Source of the DNA: Elysia crispata
Lineage: Eukaryota; Mollusca; Gastropoda; Plakobranchidae
Assembly (NCBI GenBank): GCA_033675545.1
Contig: JAWDGP010001379.1
Location: 1-64,000, forward strand
DNA: 64,000 bases
Direction of reading: 5' to 3'
In this document: in pieces, positions 27,301 through 44,300 of the stretch
How the letters are laid out: the number at the start of each line of letters is the position of its first letter
How positions within the stretch are numbered: position 1 is the stretch's first letter
Notes under the pieces: model-generated
What the model was told of the DNA's origin: nothing
Seen by the model: only the letters and a program-made list of their open reading frames with translations
Databases searched by the model: none
Position numbers and translations under genes: made by a program

Positions 27301-30300
27301 GATTTTCCTATTGATTGCCCATTGCATGGCTTACCATCATGCCTATTCCTGCAGTTACTTGAAAGAGAGCTCTAAGACCATCTGATATGTTTTGAGACAA
27401 GGAGCTGGCCACTACAGTGGTGTCTGATGACAGCCTATTGATCAGTTCTCCGGTTTTAGTCTTATCAAAGAAGCCAACCTCCTGACGCATGATACTGTTA
27501 AAGAGTGTCCCTCTCAGTCTTCTGACAATTCTTTGACTTGCTGTCTGTAGAATGTAAACCCGTCCGAAGTTGGCCAGTCCTCCCAACACAAACATGCCAA
27601 GCAAAACACTGCAGACTTGGTTCAACTGAGACATCATATGTTCCTTATCTGACGCGTGAATAAGGTCAATAATTTTTCCTATGCAAAATGGCACTGTCAT
27701 GGTTACAGCACTTGAAACAATTAGACAGCCAATGGCTCCTGAAAAAAAGATATTTAAATGTGTTATACTCTTTTCATGACAGGGGGTAAAACATAATTTT
27801 GAATTTTAAATTACAATATACAAAACTCTCACTCTCAGTCATCTAAATATGGTATAAAGTCAAACCTTAGGGATAGTAATGACTATGTGCAAATTGTGTT
27901 GTACTAATTTACTTTGAATTATGCTTTACAAACACCTGGCATATATAGCAAAGCTTAAACAAATATGAAACACCAATTATTTATACTTTTCCAGACAATA
28001 TGCAAAATAATACATAAAAGGTCTATTGTGCATCTTGTGCTCCAAAAATGAATACAATACAGTCCATTAGAAAATAAGTTTGGTAAACAAGAATTTGGAT
28101 TAGGAAATTCGTTATCAAAATGAATATATCAAAATGCATAAATACTGAAATTTCAAATTTATTTAGGATATCTAGAAACAAACAGGCATGATCTCAATGA
28201 CAATTTGAAGTGCCATATATACACATGCTCAATCAGATGGAAATGATCTACTTTTCTATTTGTTCCTTAATCTCGTTGACCATTGGATTACCAAACAAGA
28301 GTTAGGCACATCTTACAGCATAAGACAGCAATTGTTTGATCAAGTGTTTCACAAGCCCAGTCCTTATTATGTGTATTTGTTTCAGAACCTTCTTGCTGAA
28401 TAATTGAAGCAGCTCATAACCTCATTTACATAATTAAATATGTGGTATGTATGCCATTTATGTTGATGAGATTGATTAAGAGAAATTATGATTGACAAGG
28501 ACGGAAGCCTCCGACTTTTTCATGATGGACAAGAGATAGATGGGAGATTTTTGAGTGAGGCAATAGATCAATTTATTCCTATACTTTAATTGATGCTGAA
28601 TCTTTTGTAGCATTCTAACCGACACTCCACTACTTTTCACGACCTAGTTACACAACTGGCAGTGTTATACTTATTTTCAGACTTACGAGGGCTCTTTCAT
28701 AATTAACCGAAAAATGCCTGTAAAATCCGCGTTTTTTATGCTATCAACAAAATTCTTGCACGTGTTCATACCTTGACTCGTCCTTCATTTCTCTACGTAA
28801 CAGCCAAGTCTGTCAACACACTTCTGCCAACGCCGCACTATGGAATAGATACCCTCTCGGAAGAAACTTCCGTCAAGGTTTTGTAGCCATTTCCGCACAT
28901 GGTCAACAAGCTCTTCATCGTCATCAAAGCGCTTTCCTGCCAGCTCACGTTTCAGTGGCCCAAAGAGGTGATAATCAGATGGTGCGAGGTCTGGACTGTG
29001 TGGTGGGTGTGGCAAAATCTCCCATCCATATTTCTATAGCCAACCTTGCGTCACTCGTGCTGTGTGGGGTATAGCGTTGTCGTGTTGCAAAATGACCCCG
29101 TTGGTCAACTGCCCTGGGCGCTTTCTGCGAATGGCCTCCCTAAGCTTGTCAAGAGTTTGGCAGTATCTTGCAGCATTGATTGTTTCTCTAGGTTGTAAGG
29201 TTTCGAACAGAAGAACACCACGACTGTCCCAGAAAACAGTTCCCATTATTTTCTTTGCTTACCGCATGACTTTGAATTTCTTCGCGACAGGTGAGGATGG
29301 ATGTTTCCATGTCATCGAATCTTGCTTTGTTTCTGGGGTGCAATGGTGCAACCAAGTCTCATCACCGGTGACTATGCTGTCAAGAAAAGTCACATCGTAC
29401 CCTAGAAAGTCTCCGCCGGCGTTGGCAGTATGCTCGTGAACCCTGCGTGAGCTCTTGCTTCTTCTCAAAAGTTCCCTACAGATGTCCAATCTTTGTTCTT
29501 TATGATTGTCCGTCAATGGCTTAGGAACCCATCTTGCGCTGACTTTTCTGTAGCCAAGTTCATCAAATACAATTCTATGGGCAGAAGTTTCCGAAATTTC
29601 AAGACTGCTTGCGATTTCATGAAGTTTCAACCTCCTGTCTTGACGAATAAGCTCATCAACTCGCTTCACATTGTCTTCTGACGTCGCAGTTATCGAACGC
29701 CCTCTCCCTTCCCTGTCTGTCAAGTCGGAATGGCCGGCTTCAAACAAATTACACCAGTGATAGACTTGTGTACGGCTTATAACATGCTCACCATATACAC
29801 TCTGAAGTTCTTTATGAATTTCGGTAGGATTCAGACTTTTGGCGTTCAAAAAACGTATGACAGCTCTGATTTCCTCCTTTGACCAAGTTTCAAGGTGGGC
29901 CGCCATCTTTAAAATCGTCTAGACATTCATTGTGCAAAATGATGCACTTCATAATTTCTGGGAATATCCGTAAGGGAATTAGGAATATCATGTCGTTTAC
30001 AGAATTAAAAAGCTCCACTGGTTGCTGAGCGATGGGCATTTTTCGGTTATTTCTGAAAGAGCCCTCGTACAAGTAATATGAAAGATAGAGTTAAGCACCT
30101 CTCAGGCACTTTCAGACATCAGTGTGAAAGTGTTCAAGCTAGAATTCGTGCCTAAGACTTTTTGAACGATACAATATTACAAACTAAAGAGTAGTAAGAC
30201 ATGTCAAATTTCTATATAAATACAGAGTGTATGGAAGCATGTACTCATAATACATCCACTTATGTCCAGAAAGGAAAGGACAAATATATTTCCAAGACAA

Positions 30301-30713
30301 CATTTAAAAAAGCAAATAAATTTACCTGTAAGGCTCCACTTTTCTGGAGCAGCAAGGCTGATTAATCTTTGTACATCTTTCTTTTTGGGAATGGCTACGA
30401 CAGGTTTTGAGCTGCCACTCTGTTTCACCTCTGTATTCACATTGTTACGTTTCCTCAGTGATGTAGAGAAGCGTCTAACAAGCCATGATGAAAAATTACT
30501 TTTGTGGACAGAGTCACTGATTTTTACAGCAGAGATTTTAGATACAAGCAATCTCCTTTGACAGCAAAAGAGAATATTTCCCAAGAAATGGGGTTGAGGT
30601 TTGAAGGCGCAATATATTTTGCTGACTGGTATTGATCTCATGAAATATGGGGATTGTGTTGCCCTAATGAGACACGAATGTAAGGAAAGTTTCTTCAAAA
30701 GAGGACCAGCCAT
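18309..30713 (-). CDS. ABCB10: Mitochondrial ABC half-transporter ABCB10 (12 coding exons)
   Basis: Exons on the minus strand: 30713-30326, 27738-27335, 26879-26745, 25733-25587, 25303-25168, 24661-24575, 23988-23764, 22574-22495, 20280-20100, 19431-19388, 18854-18820, 18537-18309. All have GT..AG borders and join in frame to 696 aa (human is 738). The Arg/Ser-rich, acid-poor N-terminus ([10 protein letters not shown]...) fits a mitochondrial presequence. The membrane domain spans roughly residues 130-410 ([36 protein letters not shown]). The nucleotide-binding domain has Walker [10 protein letters not shown] (about 486-494), Q-loop SQEPILFS (about 533), signature LSGGQRQR (about 593), Walker [13 protein letters not shown] (about 613) and H-loop IAHRLS (about 650). 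ABCB10 homodimerises in the inner mitochondrial membrane and supports haem synthesis and redox balance in animals. Intron 1 holds a mariner. The start ATG at 30713 has good context (AAAATGGC). No break is seen. Confidence 0.97.
20600..21560. other. Less AT-rich block within ABCB10 intron 8
   Basis: Within the 2.2 kb intron between exons 9 and 8, this stretch has more G and C than its flanks and fewer homopolymers. No open frame, paired ends or tail was recognised. It may be an old insertion or a conserved intronic block. Confidence 0.3.
22137..22232. repeat. 48-bp tandem duplication in ABCB10 intron 8
   Basis: Two head-to-tail copies start at 22137 and 22185. Each begins GCGTGAAAAGCTTCTC and ends in an A/T run; they are identical except in the A/T run. 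This points to a recent duplication. Confidence 0.9.
28684..30069 (-). mobile_element. mariner DNA transposon in ABCB10 intron 1
   Basis: This 1386-bp element is bounded by TA at both ends. Its terminal inverted repeats of about 33 bp start CGAGGGCTCTTTCA and, after six differing bases, end AACCGAAAAATGCC. The transposase gene (28785-29906) lies on the minus strand, the same strand as ABCB10, leaving about 160 bp before its ATG and 100 bp after its stop. The size, TA target site and D,D34D transposase place it in the mariner family of the Tc1/mariner superfamily. It is complete in outline, with ends little diverged, so it is not ancient. Confidence 0.95.
28785..29906 (-). pseudogene. mariner transposase, full frame with two stops
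   Basis: The gene would encode a 373-residue mariner transposase in a single frame from ATG 29906 to TGA at 28785. Two in-frame stops interrupt it: TAA at 29259-29261 and TAG at 29034-29036. The N-terminal helix-turn-helix region ([29 protein letters not shown]) is followed by the [11 protein letters not shown] linker. The catalytic triad is visible as VTGDETW, QHDNA and [12 protein letters not shown], with 34 positions between the second and third Asp (D,D34D). Normal mariner transposases cut and paste the element at TA sites. Only stops, not deletions, were seen, so the copy is inactive but young. Confidence 0.93.
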
Positions 30714-32735
30714 TTTTTGCAGCCAAAGCTTTCTTTTTTTTTATTTCTCCAAACTAAATTATTTTTTTTTCACATCTATCTCACCTCTCTTTCCATAGTT
30801 ATTACGATCAACAATCTGTAGAAAAAAAAGAAGTCAGTTCTGATTACGACAGTAAGACAAACTTGGACTCTTTTGTAACAAATGAGAATTTAATGATATG
30901 ATTTTGACTTTGGGGAAATGCTTCTCATAACTTTTCATGAGTTTGAAAAAATGTTTGAAATTTCAAGCTTCATGAAATTTTACAGACATTTAATTTATAA
31001 TTCATTCATATTTGATAGTATTACAGTGACCTCCACCTAACATATTATGTCTCCTGATTTTGATATGAAGAGATGAAATTATTTTTTTTTTGTCTTTAGA
31101 AATTTGTTGGCTTTTTTTGTTGCTTTTTTCTTTTGCTTTATTTGTTTGTTTTTTTCTTAAAATCCGAAAAACTACATTTGCGCCAAAAGATGCACATATT
31201 TCAGAAAAAAAATTTGCCATTAGATTACATCATGTCCCTCTGATCCATTTCACTTGCCCACTCTTCTCATTAACTTTTATATTATAATCCAGAGATCTGT
31301 GCATTGTCCTGGTTTGGTTGTAGACAACCTTTCTGCCTGCCCAGCATACAAAGAAATTCAGAGAATGTATATATATATATATATATATCAAACCAAAGTA
31401 GATGGCATGTAATGTTGTAGGTGGGATAACCTGGGTAAGGGACATCTCAGAATACATACTGTCTATAAATCTTGTTTTTAAAAGCCAAAGCTCAAACCAC
31501 CAATGTAGTTCTATTTTTTACAATAAATTATTCGTTGCGTCTTTCAGCTTGTCAGCACAAAAAAAGCAGTTCTAAAACATGGGGATTTATGTGATTTAGC
31601 ATATTCTGAGGCAAATTATGATACTAGCCTGCATAACTGCCATAAGATAATGCTAAGCTGTGAGCACTGCAGATTTGAAAAATACTGTGGGAGTACAACA
31701 GGCAGATTCAAACTACATCTAAGTACTGATTGGGCTGTATAGGGCCTTTTAAACCTTATTGCAGTAAAGTATAAAAGTATAACTATCAATAGTTATATGG
31801 CCTATAATTGCCCTCACGACAAAATTTGAAATTGGATGTCTGCATGTTGAATCAACAATCTTTATGAATATAATCTTAAACAATAAAAACCTTAAAATAT
31901 GAACGTCAAGCTGTTGCGCCTAAACTATGCCTAAGGTTTACCATAAAGATTATAAATCTAGCTAGATCTAGATCCGTTGCCTTTTACTAGAATCTAGATC
32001 TAGAATTTTCTAGCTTAATTGAGTATCCAGACAAATCCAGGTACAAAAAAAACTACGAGTCTTACGCTTTCACGGACACGCATGTGTCTCTTTTCATCGA
32101 TAGCTTATCGCATTCACACAGTTATAACAGAGTGAGTAAGGATCAGCGCAAGATGTTGCATTCATAGTCTACGTGTAGTTTTGTGCTTTAATAGGCGGCT
32201 TTTGTTTAGGGCTTGCATAAGGGCGCAGCCATTTTGTCTAAATCAACAGTCAACATTGAGTCGTCCAACTCGTACTTCACTTTTCTTGTGCTTGTTTACA
32301 GAGTCCGTCATTCAAGCATTGATGCTTCGTGCAACTACATGTACTTGAAAAAGCTTCCCTTATTATTCGTTCCCTGCATTGCAATTACACCGTGCCGTGC
32401 AAATAAAATAATAATATTGTCAGTTGGCTGCTTTGGAACCACAAATAGAATATACCTTATTGAATTTTTTTTTTCAAACTTGATGTATGAATAATTAGGA
32501 CCAAGGTGTGTCGCATTGTTTCAAAATATTTGTTGTATTTTGATTAATCGCTGTTATTATCTTATTAAGTGTGCGTATTTGTCCATTTTTTTTAATAACG
32601 AACACATCTTTGAGTTATTTATGTCTGCTTTTTTTTTTCAGGATTACAGTTGGAAATATAAGTTAAAATAATTGTAATCAATGTGTGGTAATTATTTAAA
32701 CTTCTGACTACCCGGATACTTTACAAAAAAAAAAA
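30714..32735. other. Upstream flank of ABCB10, no gene recognised
   Basis: This presumably holds the ABCB10 promoter and any 5' untranslated exon. There is a short (AT)n run at 31367-31388 and CTAGATCT words at 31960-32015. I see no coding exon and no clear TATA or initiator arrangement. Confidence 0.45.
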
Positions 32736-32760
32736 GTGCGTTTGTTTTATTGTTGTCCGG

Positions 32761-32976
32761 CTGCTGTTGTTGCTGCTGCTGCTGCTTCTCCTCCTCCTCC
32801 CTCCTCCTCCTCCTCCTCACCCTCCCCTCCCTCTCCTCCTCCTCCTCCTCCTCCTCCTCCTCCTTCTTCTTCTTCTTCTTCTTCTTCTTCTTCTTCTTCT
32901 TCTTCTTCTTCTTCTTCTTCTTCTTCTTCTTCTTCTTCTTCTTCTTCTTCTTCTTCTTCTTCTTCTTCTTCTTCTT
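32761..32976. repeat. Triplet repeat tract: CTG, then CCT, then TTC
   Basis: A CTG-rich start passes into CTC/CCT repeats (about 32785-32862) and then about 38 pure TTC units (32863-32976). The long open frames through it, reading poly-Ser, Phe, Leu, Glu or Arg, are artefacts of triplet periodicity. Confidence 0.97.
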
Positions 32977-33226
32977 GCTCTGTTTTGGCCACCAAAAGCT
33001 AGCCTATGTGAAAACCCAATTACCAACAGATAATGTCTGAAACAATGTTAATATTGGCCATTTAAAAAAGATTTCAGACAAAATTGAATACGGTGATGCA
33101 AGTGATGGCTATATCTTTTCTATGGTCTTGTATCTGGGACAGTTTAGGACTGGAACATATATACAACAAAAATTCCATTGATATTTCAAATCCCTTCGTG
33201 CGTTTGTTTTTTATTTTAAAAAAAGG

Positions 33227-33254
33227 AGGGGGGGGGGGGGGGAGAGAGAGAGAG
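33227..33254. repeat. poly-G/(GA)n tract
   Basis: A run of about 14 G is followed by short GA repeats. Confidence 0.85.
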
Positions 33255-33363
33255 AGAAAAGACACAAAAAATAAAATGATCTCAATCTCATCTCCCAGTC
33301 AAGGGAACAACTGGAACTTTGTGCTGGGCATATTCAAATTATCCGAAGTCGGAAGATAGTGCA

Positions 33364-36723
<3,360 letters not shown>

Positions 36724-37706
36724 TACGAGGGCATATTGATAAGTTTTGCCTCCAAGTCCATAACTTTGGAAATAATGAAGACAAACAAATGATACTTACA
36801 CCAAATGAAAGGTCATTTTATTTAGCACCAGATGACATATCATTTTTCAACATAATCACCGTCCCGTTCGATACAGAGCCGCCACCGACGGACGACCTGT
36901 TGGATGCCGTCAGCGAAGAAGTCAGCAGTCTTGTCTCTGCACCAAGAAAGAACAGCATTCTTCACATCTTCGTCTGTCTCGTAACGGTTGCCCTTGAGGT
37001 AATCCTTGAGTCTTGGAAAAAGGAAGAAATCGCTCAGAGCAAGATCTGGGCTATAAGGCGGGTGCGGTAATGTCCGGAGGCCTAAACGATCTAAAGCCGT
37101 GCGAGTTTCCAAACTTGTGTGAGGGCGAGCGTTGTCGTGATGGATGATGGAAACTTTCTCACTCCTTACCCGTCGCAACCTCGCTTTCAGTTTCTCCAGT
37201 GTGTTCACATATTTCGTAGAATTCACGGTGTTGCCTTGTTCCAAAAATTCTGTGTGAACCACACCCTCACTGTCCCAAAAGATCGTGAGAAGCACCATCA
37301 TCCATCACGACAACGCTCGCCCTCACACAAATTTGGAAACTCGCACGGCTTTAGATCGTTTAGGCCTCCGGACATATAGCCCAGATCTTGCTCCGAGCGA
37401 TTTCTTCCTTTTTCCAAAAATCAAGGATTACCTCAAGGGCAACCGTTACGAGACAGACGAAGATGTGAAGAATGCTGTTCTTTCTTGGTGCAGAGACAAG
37501 ACTGCTGACTTCTTCGCTGACGGCATCCAACAGGTCGTCCGTCGGTGGCGGCTCTGTATCGAACGGGACGGTGATTATGTTGAAAAATGATATGTCATCT
37601 GGTGCTAAATAAAATGACCTTTCATTTGGTGTAAGTATCATTTGTTTGTCTTCATTATTTCCAAAGTTATGGACTTGGAGGCAAAACTTATCAATATGCC
37701 CTCGTA
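36724..37706. mobile_element. Palindromic mariner: two inverted 3' halves, head to head
   Basis: This 983-bp element has TA at each end and identical terminal repeats starting CGAGGGCATATTGATAAG. Left arm on the minus strand: a 153-aa C-terminal transposase segment, 37301-36840, containing FWDSEG, HHDNARPHT, YSPDLALSDFFLF and ending DGDYVEK. Right arm on the plus strand: the same C-terminus again, 37285-37590, starting at HHDNARPHT and ending DGDYVEK. The arms match over roughly 410 bp with about four mismatches and one 15-bp in-frame deletion in the right arm, which removes LPHPP. About 142 bp near 37153-37294 is present only in the left arm and forms the loop. The D-to-D spacing in the left arm gives D,D34D, the mariner hallmark. 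The N-terminal DNA-binding half and first catalytic Asp are absent, so it cannot make a transposase, but both ends are intact. Confidence 0.93.
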
Positions 37707-39207
37707 CAAAGCATTTTTGAAAGAGAATATCATTTGAAAAAAAAAAACAAAAATCCAAAGGCATATGATAATTTTTTCACACTGCTTGTGAGGCCAGCCT
37801 CAAAATAAAAATATTTACAAACCCATTGAGGTGAATGTGCACCACTTTCACACACTTAAGTTAAAATACATGTATGGAAAGTGATTGCCAACACATGACT
37901 AGTTTTCATCTGCCGCAGATAAATAGTCAAATAGTTTAAATTGAAAATATAAACGACCAACTTGGTGACTTGACAGGGATTCTGAATTGAGAGGCTTTTT
38001 TGGTTCAAATCAGGTCGATTTAAGATTCGTCGTTGAATCATTTGAAAATTCACGAACAAAATCTATCTTCACTCCACCTGGATGCTTAAAGGTACAAACT
38101 TGAATTGAAGGTAAAACACTGCAGCATACTTTTACTAGCCTCCTGTCAATGTTATAATTATGATGTAATCCCTCAGGTAAAGCCTTCTTCTTGAACTTAA
38201 CTAAAGGCCTCTCAATCTTAAAGGGATTTTACATTTTTTTTTATATGTGTCGCATAGCTTAAAAATACACGCACACAATGTGCATTGTATGTCAGATAAG
38301 ATCACCCACACTGATATGTTACATTTGCTGGTAAAAATAATATTAATGTTTGCTTGGGTGTTTATAAAATATTTCCACCAGCCCGTATTATTAAATTGTA
38401 CTAAAAAGCATAAAAGATTTAACTGATACTGTGTTAAAAAATTTGTTTTTCTTGCTTTTGAAAGATTCATGAAAATTGGGAAAGCATCCTCTCATTATCA
38501 AGGGTATTGCTATTTTGAACAGACCAAGGTTGGTGTGTAGAGTATATTTTTTAATTTGTTATCAATATAGTAGTAGTAGTAGTAAAAGAGGAAGTAGAAG
38601 ATGAATGGCACCACACAGTCACCATCTAGGGGCACTTATTTCAAGTGTAAGACTCAGTTCAGTGCATTTTTAATAAGCCACAATTAATTTTTGGTTATAG
38701 AATTAAAATCTCTATAAAGATAAGACAACTTTGTACTATAATTAAGGCATGATGCTACATAACACTTAAAATTTGCTATTATAAAAAAAATCAGTGACCA
38801 CATGCTGATCTGCAAAGTAAGAATGGGACCAACCGCACCGAAAGAAACTGATTGCAATGGCTGAAGGTTGAGGTGCTTACGGTGCAGTAGCAACCAGCGT
38901 TGAGCCAGTTGCTATAGCATGAAGCCTTGATTTTGCTATTGGCGGAGTCATTGTCACTGGTTGAACTTTGTAAAGTCAGTTGAACCAACTAGATCTAGGT
39001 CTAAAAGAAACACTAGGTTAGCAACCTTGGAAAGACAGCTTGGTTACATTAAAAATTCATTTCATAAGAAATATACAATAAAATAAATATGACCAGTCTG
39101 GCTCTAGATGTGGGCCAGTGCCAGACTCTCAATCAACTTTATCTTCCCAACCCATTCGGCATTGTGTAAAAAAAAGTTTTAAAAAATCACGCTGGTCATA
39201 GATTTTT
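37707..39207. other. Intergenic, no gene recognised
   Basis: AT-rich DNA with a short TAG triplet run near 38570-38583. No family motif or transposon end is recognised. Confidence 0.5.
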
Positions 39208-40620
<1,413 letters not shown>

Positions 40621-40621
40621 T

Positions 40622-40709
40622 CAGAAGCAGCAGCAGCTGCATTAGTAGTAGTAGTAGTAGTAATAGTAGTAGTAGTAGTAATAGTAGCAGTAGCAGTAGC
40701 AGTAGCAGT

Positions 40710-40768
<59 letters not shown>

Positions 40769-40858
40769 CAATAATAGTGGTAGTAGTAGTAGTAGCAGCA
40801 GCAGCAGCAGCAGCAGTAATAGTAGTAGTAGCAGTAGAAGTTGTAGTAGTAGTAAAGT
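40622..40858. repeat. (AGT/AGC)n trinucleotide repeat
   Basis: About 235 bp of AGT and AGC triplets alternate in blocks. The poly-Ser and poly-Leu frames are repeat artefacts. It lies about 450 bp beyond the stop codon of the death-domain gene. Confidence 0.96.
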
Positions 40859-41305
40859 AGTTGACATCAGCAATACTATCTTTGTCAGATAAGTGGTAAA
40901 AAGAAAAACTCTGAAGAATTAGCTGTGTTAAAGTATCAGAAACAACTCCATAGCTATTGTTGCTACTTATGCATAGTGAGGGCCTCAGAACCTTTTGTTT
41001 CTAGTAGATGACATATGCTGTTTTAAATCTTGGAATCAATGGGATTCATTATTTAATTTTTAGAGGATTTAAGCCCATGTTTATAAAAGTTATTTATAGT
41101 TAAGACTAGCAATGAAAACTATTTACCAACCTTAGACTTTGTTCATCTTTTATGAACATATGAGACAATTTTTTTTTTTGGTTGAGCAAAGATGAGCAAT
41201 TCCTAATTGAAGATTGTTAGGCGAAATTGACGTCATTTCCAAGAGATAATGAAGGGATTTATAGAGAACTACCAATAAAGAAATTTTTTTTTTCACTCGC
41301 GCTTT

Positions 41306-44300
41306 TTATAAGCCAGCTTGTACCTGTGCATTATGTGACTGGATCTTTTCATCTAAGTCAAACAACAAATCTTTGCGAGGAAGACGATCAAGATCAGATC
41401 GGAGCTGACTTAACGTGTAAGTTTGAAAATGAGGTTCCCTCAGCAAAGCTAAAAAAACATCAGTTGGATGTCTTGTTGCAAATCTTTGAGTATCATTATA
41501 GTTCCATCCATACTGCTCCACCAGATCCTCCCAGCTCCTCTCCTTGCCTTCCATTTCAATAGATATAAAATTGAGAATGCTTTTGGGCAACTTTCTCACT
41601 TGGCAATTATCAGAAATCTCTGTTTTGAGAGAAATCTGACTGTCACTATGGCTCAGCTGAGAAGACACTGAAAATTTGAAAACAAACATGAATGTACAAA
41701 AAAAAAAAAAAAAGAAACACTCCAATTCAACTCCAGCCTTTAACATTATTTTCACATAGCCTGAACACTAAGTTTGAAAACCAATCCTTCTAAATTTTTA
41801 CAATACAATACTTGAATTAAATCTGAGTAAAATCAAACTTAATTAAATTGAGTATAGAAAAAAAATGAATATGTGGTCATGAATTTCTGATTTATCTCTT
41901 GGAAAAAGTTGTCTATGAATTGTTTTTGTCTTGTAACAAAACATTAAAAGGATTTACAGAAGGAGATCCAAATCAAACTGATGCTTTTTGGAAGGATAAC
42001 AAAGCATGAAAATATGATTTGAGGCATGCAGATATTTATTGACTTCATTGCTTAGTTTTTTTCCTTTTTTTATTTTTGAGGATAGAGAGAGAGAGAGAGT
42101 GAGAGTGAGAGACAGAGAAAGAGAGAGAGAGAGATAATTCTGAGAAGTAATTCTGTTCCAATAACATAAATTATGAATGACTAGTAGAGCCTAAGAGCAT
42201 CATTAAACAATGTCAATATGCACCTGGTGAGGCTTGAGCGGTAGGTCCTTCCAATGATATAGGCCTGGCAGTCATATGTGCAGATCCAACAGCATTGCAT
42301 GGCAGATTTGATACTGTCAAATTATCTGATGAGAACCAATTTTGACGGCGATGTAAAAGACATTTTTTAACGGAATTTCATGTAAAGTAATTCAAGCTGA
42401 TCAAATTTCATTTAAGGCACTTATAGCATTGTGATGTCATATTTCAAGTGGTGGGACTTGGATGACAGACAAGTGCATCATCCATTCTGCAGTTGAAGAA
42501 CATTTAATCGATCGATATATGGTGGATTTACATTTGTATCCTTTTCGTTCAACAAGAAGTTGCAAAGTGTAGTGTCATAAAGTTAAATAACTGGAATTAT
42601 CAGAAATTCCACTTAATTGCAATAGTACTCTAAAATTTTTTTGGATTACCTGTAAGTTGTACTTATCAGAATTTGAGTTATGTGAATATTTTTGTAAACC
42701 TTTTTCTTCTTGCTCTTTTTAATTTATCTGATGGACAAATTTGTTCTAATTTTGAAATTGTTGTGTAACTTAGTTCCTCAAAGCTTCTGCTGGGCATTGT
42801 TAAAAATGGGACAAAGATTGACCTGATGTTTTGTTTGTCAGACTTTAACAAGAAACACACATGTAGGATCTATTAATTTTTTTATGCTTGTTTTTTTTTA
42901 CATGAGCATTTTTGTATACTACTAAAAATTTTGCAACCCTATGTTTAACTTTTCATCCCTCTTTTTCTTTGCTTTTATAAGTTTAAATAATCAATCAAAT
43001 GGCTTGGAAGTTATAAGAATAGATCAATAGTTAGGTATCTTAGACTTACCTAGGTGGACGTATGTGTCAGAGGCAGTCAAGTCAGTAAGAACAGAATGAA
43101 TTAAAAGAAGGATTTAAACTGATATATTCAGTATTATAATGTTATGGAATTCAGGAAGAATTCATTATGTGTTATATTTCATCATTTTTTTTGCATGCTG
43201 ATTGAATCAAAAGACACCACTTGCACATTCAGAGATGTTGATATTTAAAATAATGCTGTTTCCTGAAAATGATAAAATTATCATAATTATCTGAAATTTT
43301 ACAAGATCTTTCACTAGTCTCAATTTTTTTTTCATGAAAAATTTCTAGCACCCAATAATTAAGTTTGAATGCAAGATACATGAATTATCAGAAGCCAAAA
43401 AAAAATGGTTTTTACCTTCAGTACCAGAGCTGATAAATGTGCTAGACTCTCTGGACTGTGCCATGATAGTGAGAGGATTTTCAACAGGAGGCAAAGCATG
43501 AGGCAGTGTCACTGATTGCGGAACACCTTGAAAAGATAATTGCATCTCTGCTATGCCAGATGCCACGTCAGTATTTTCAAACCTTTCTGAGGGAACCGAT
43601 GGTGGAATGTTCCTAAAAAAATATGGTGAGCTTTAAAGAAACAGAAACTATTTTGATCCAGTTCACTCAACTTAGAAGCTAAAACATTCTGTGTTGTCAC
43701 CTATTTTTTTTTCTTCTCACTAGGCAAATGCAATGGCAGCATTGAGCAATGATGGGAAAAAGTTAAAGTAACACAAGAGGCTTTAAGTTGTGTGCAAGAA
43801 TCACTGTATGTGTGTAATGGCAGTCCATTTTGATTTTTTAATGAAAAAAAAAAGGTTACAAAGTCACTGATTTAGTTTGTCCTCAATAGTGTTTGATACT
43901 TTCTTTGATTTTTTTATCTTGAAAATTAGTCCAAAGATAAATGTTTCTTTAGAAGGAAGAAGATGAAGTGGAAAAATTGCAACATACTGTTTTTGTTTTA
44001 TACCAAAAAACCATGCATTGTATGCTCTTGTCTATCTGGTTAACAAAGTTAACTGAGCTGTTACTTATCCTTTTAAACTAGACTCCCAATTTGGTTTAAT
44101 GAAGCCAACTTTAACGAAGAGCCAACTTCTCTTTAAAAAAAAACAAAATAGGCAAAATTTATTATCTAAATCAAATGTTTTAAAGAAAAATATTATAGAT
44201 CTGCACTATTACAGCTTGAGTTTTTCTGAACCATTTAATACTGTGCAATAGGCCCACAAAATATGGAAACTTGAGGAAACCCATGGTGTTCCATGGCACA

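Noticed and set aside
29062-29439. 125-codon plus-strand frame
   Set aside because: Antisense of the mariner transposase gene.
30262-30561. 99-codon plus-strand frame
   Set aside because: Antisense of ABCB10 exon 1.
32736-33040. Long frames of poly-Ser, Phe, Leu, Glu or Arg
   Set aside because: They arise from the CCT/TTC triplet tract, which is open in all frames; no flanking exon structure.
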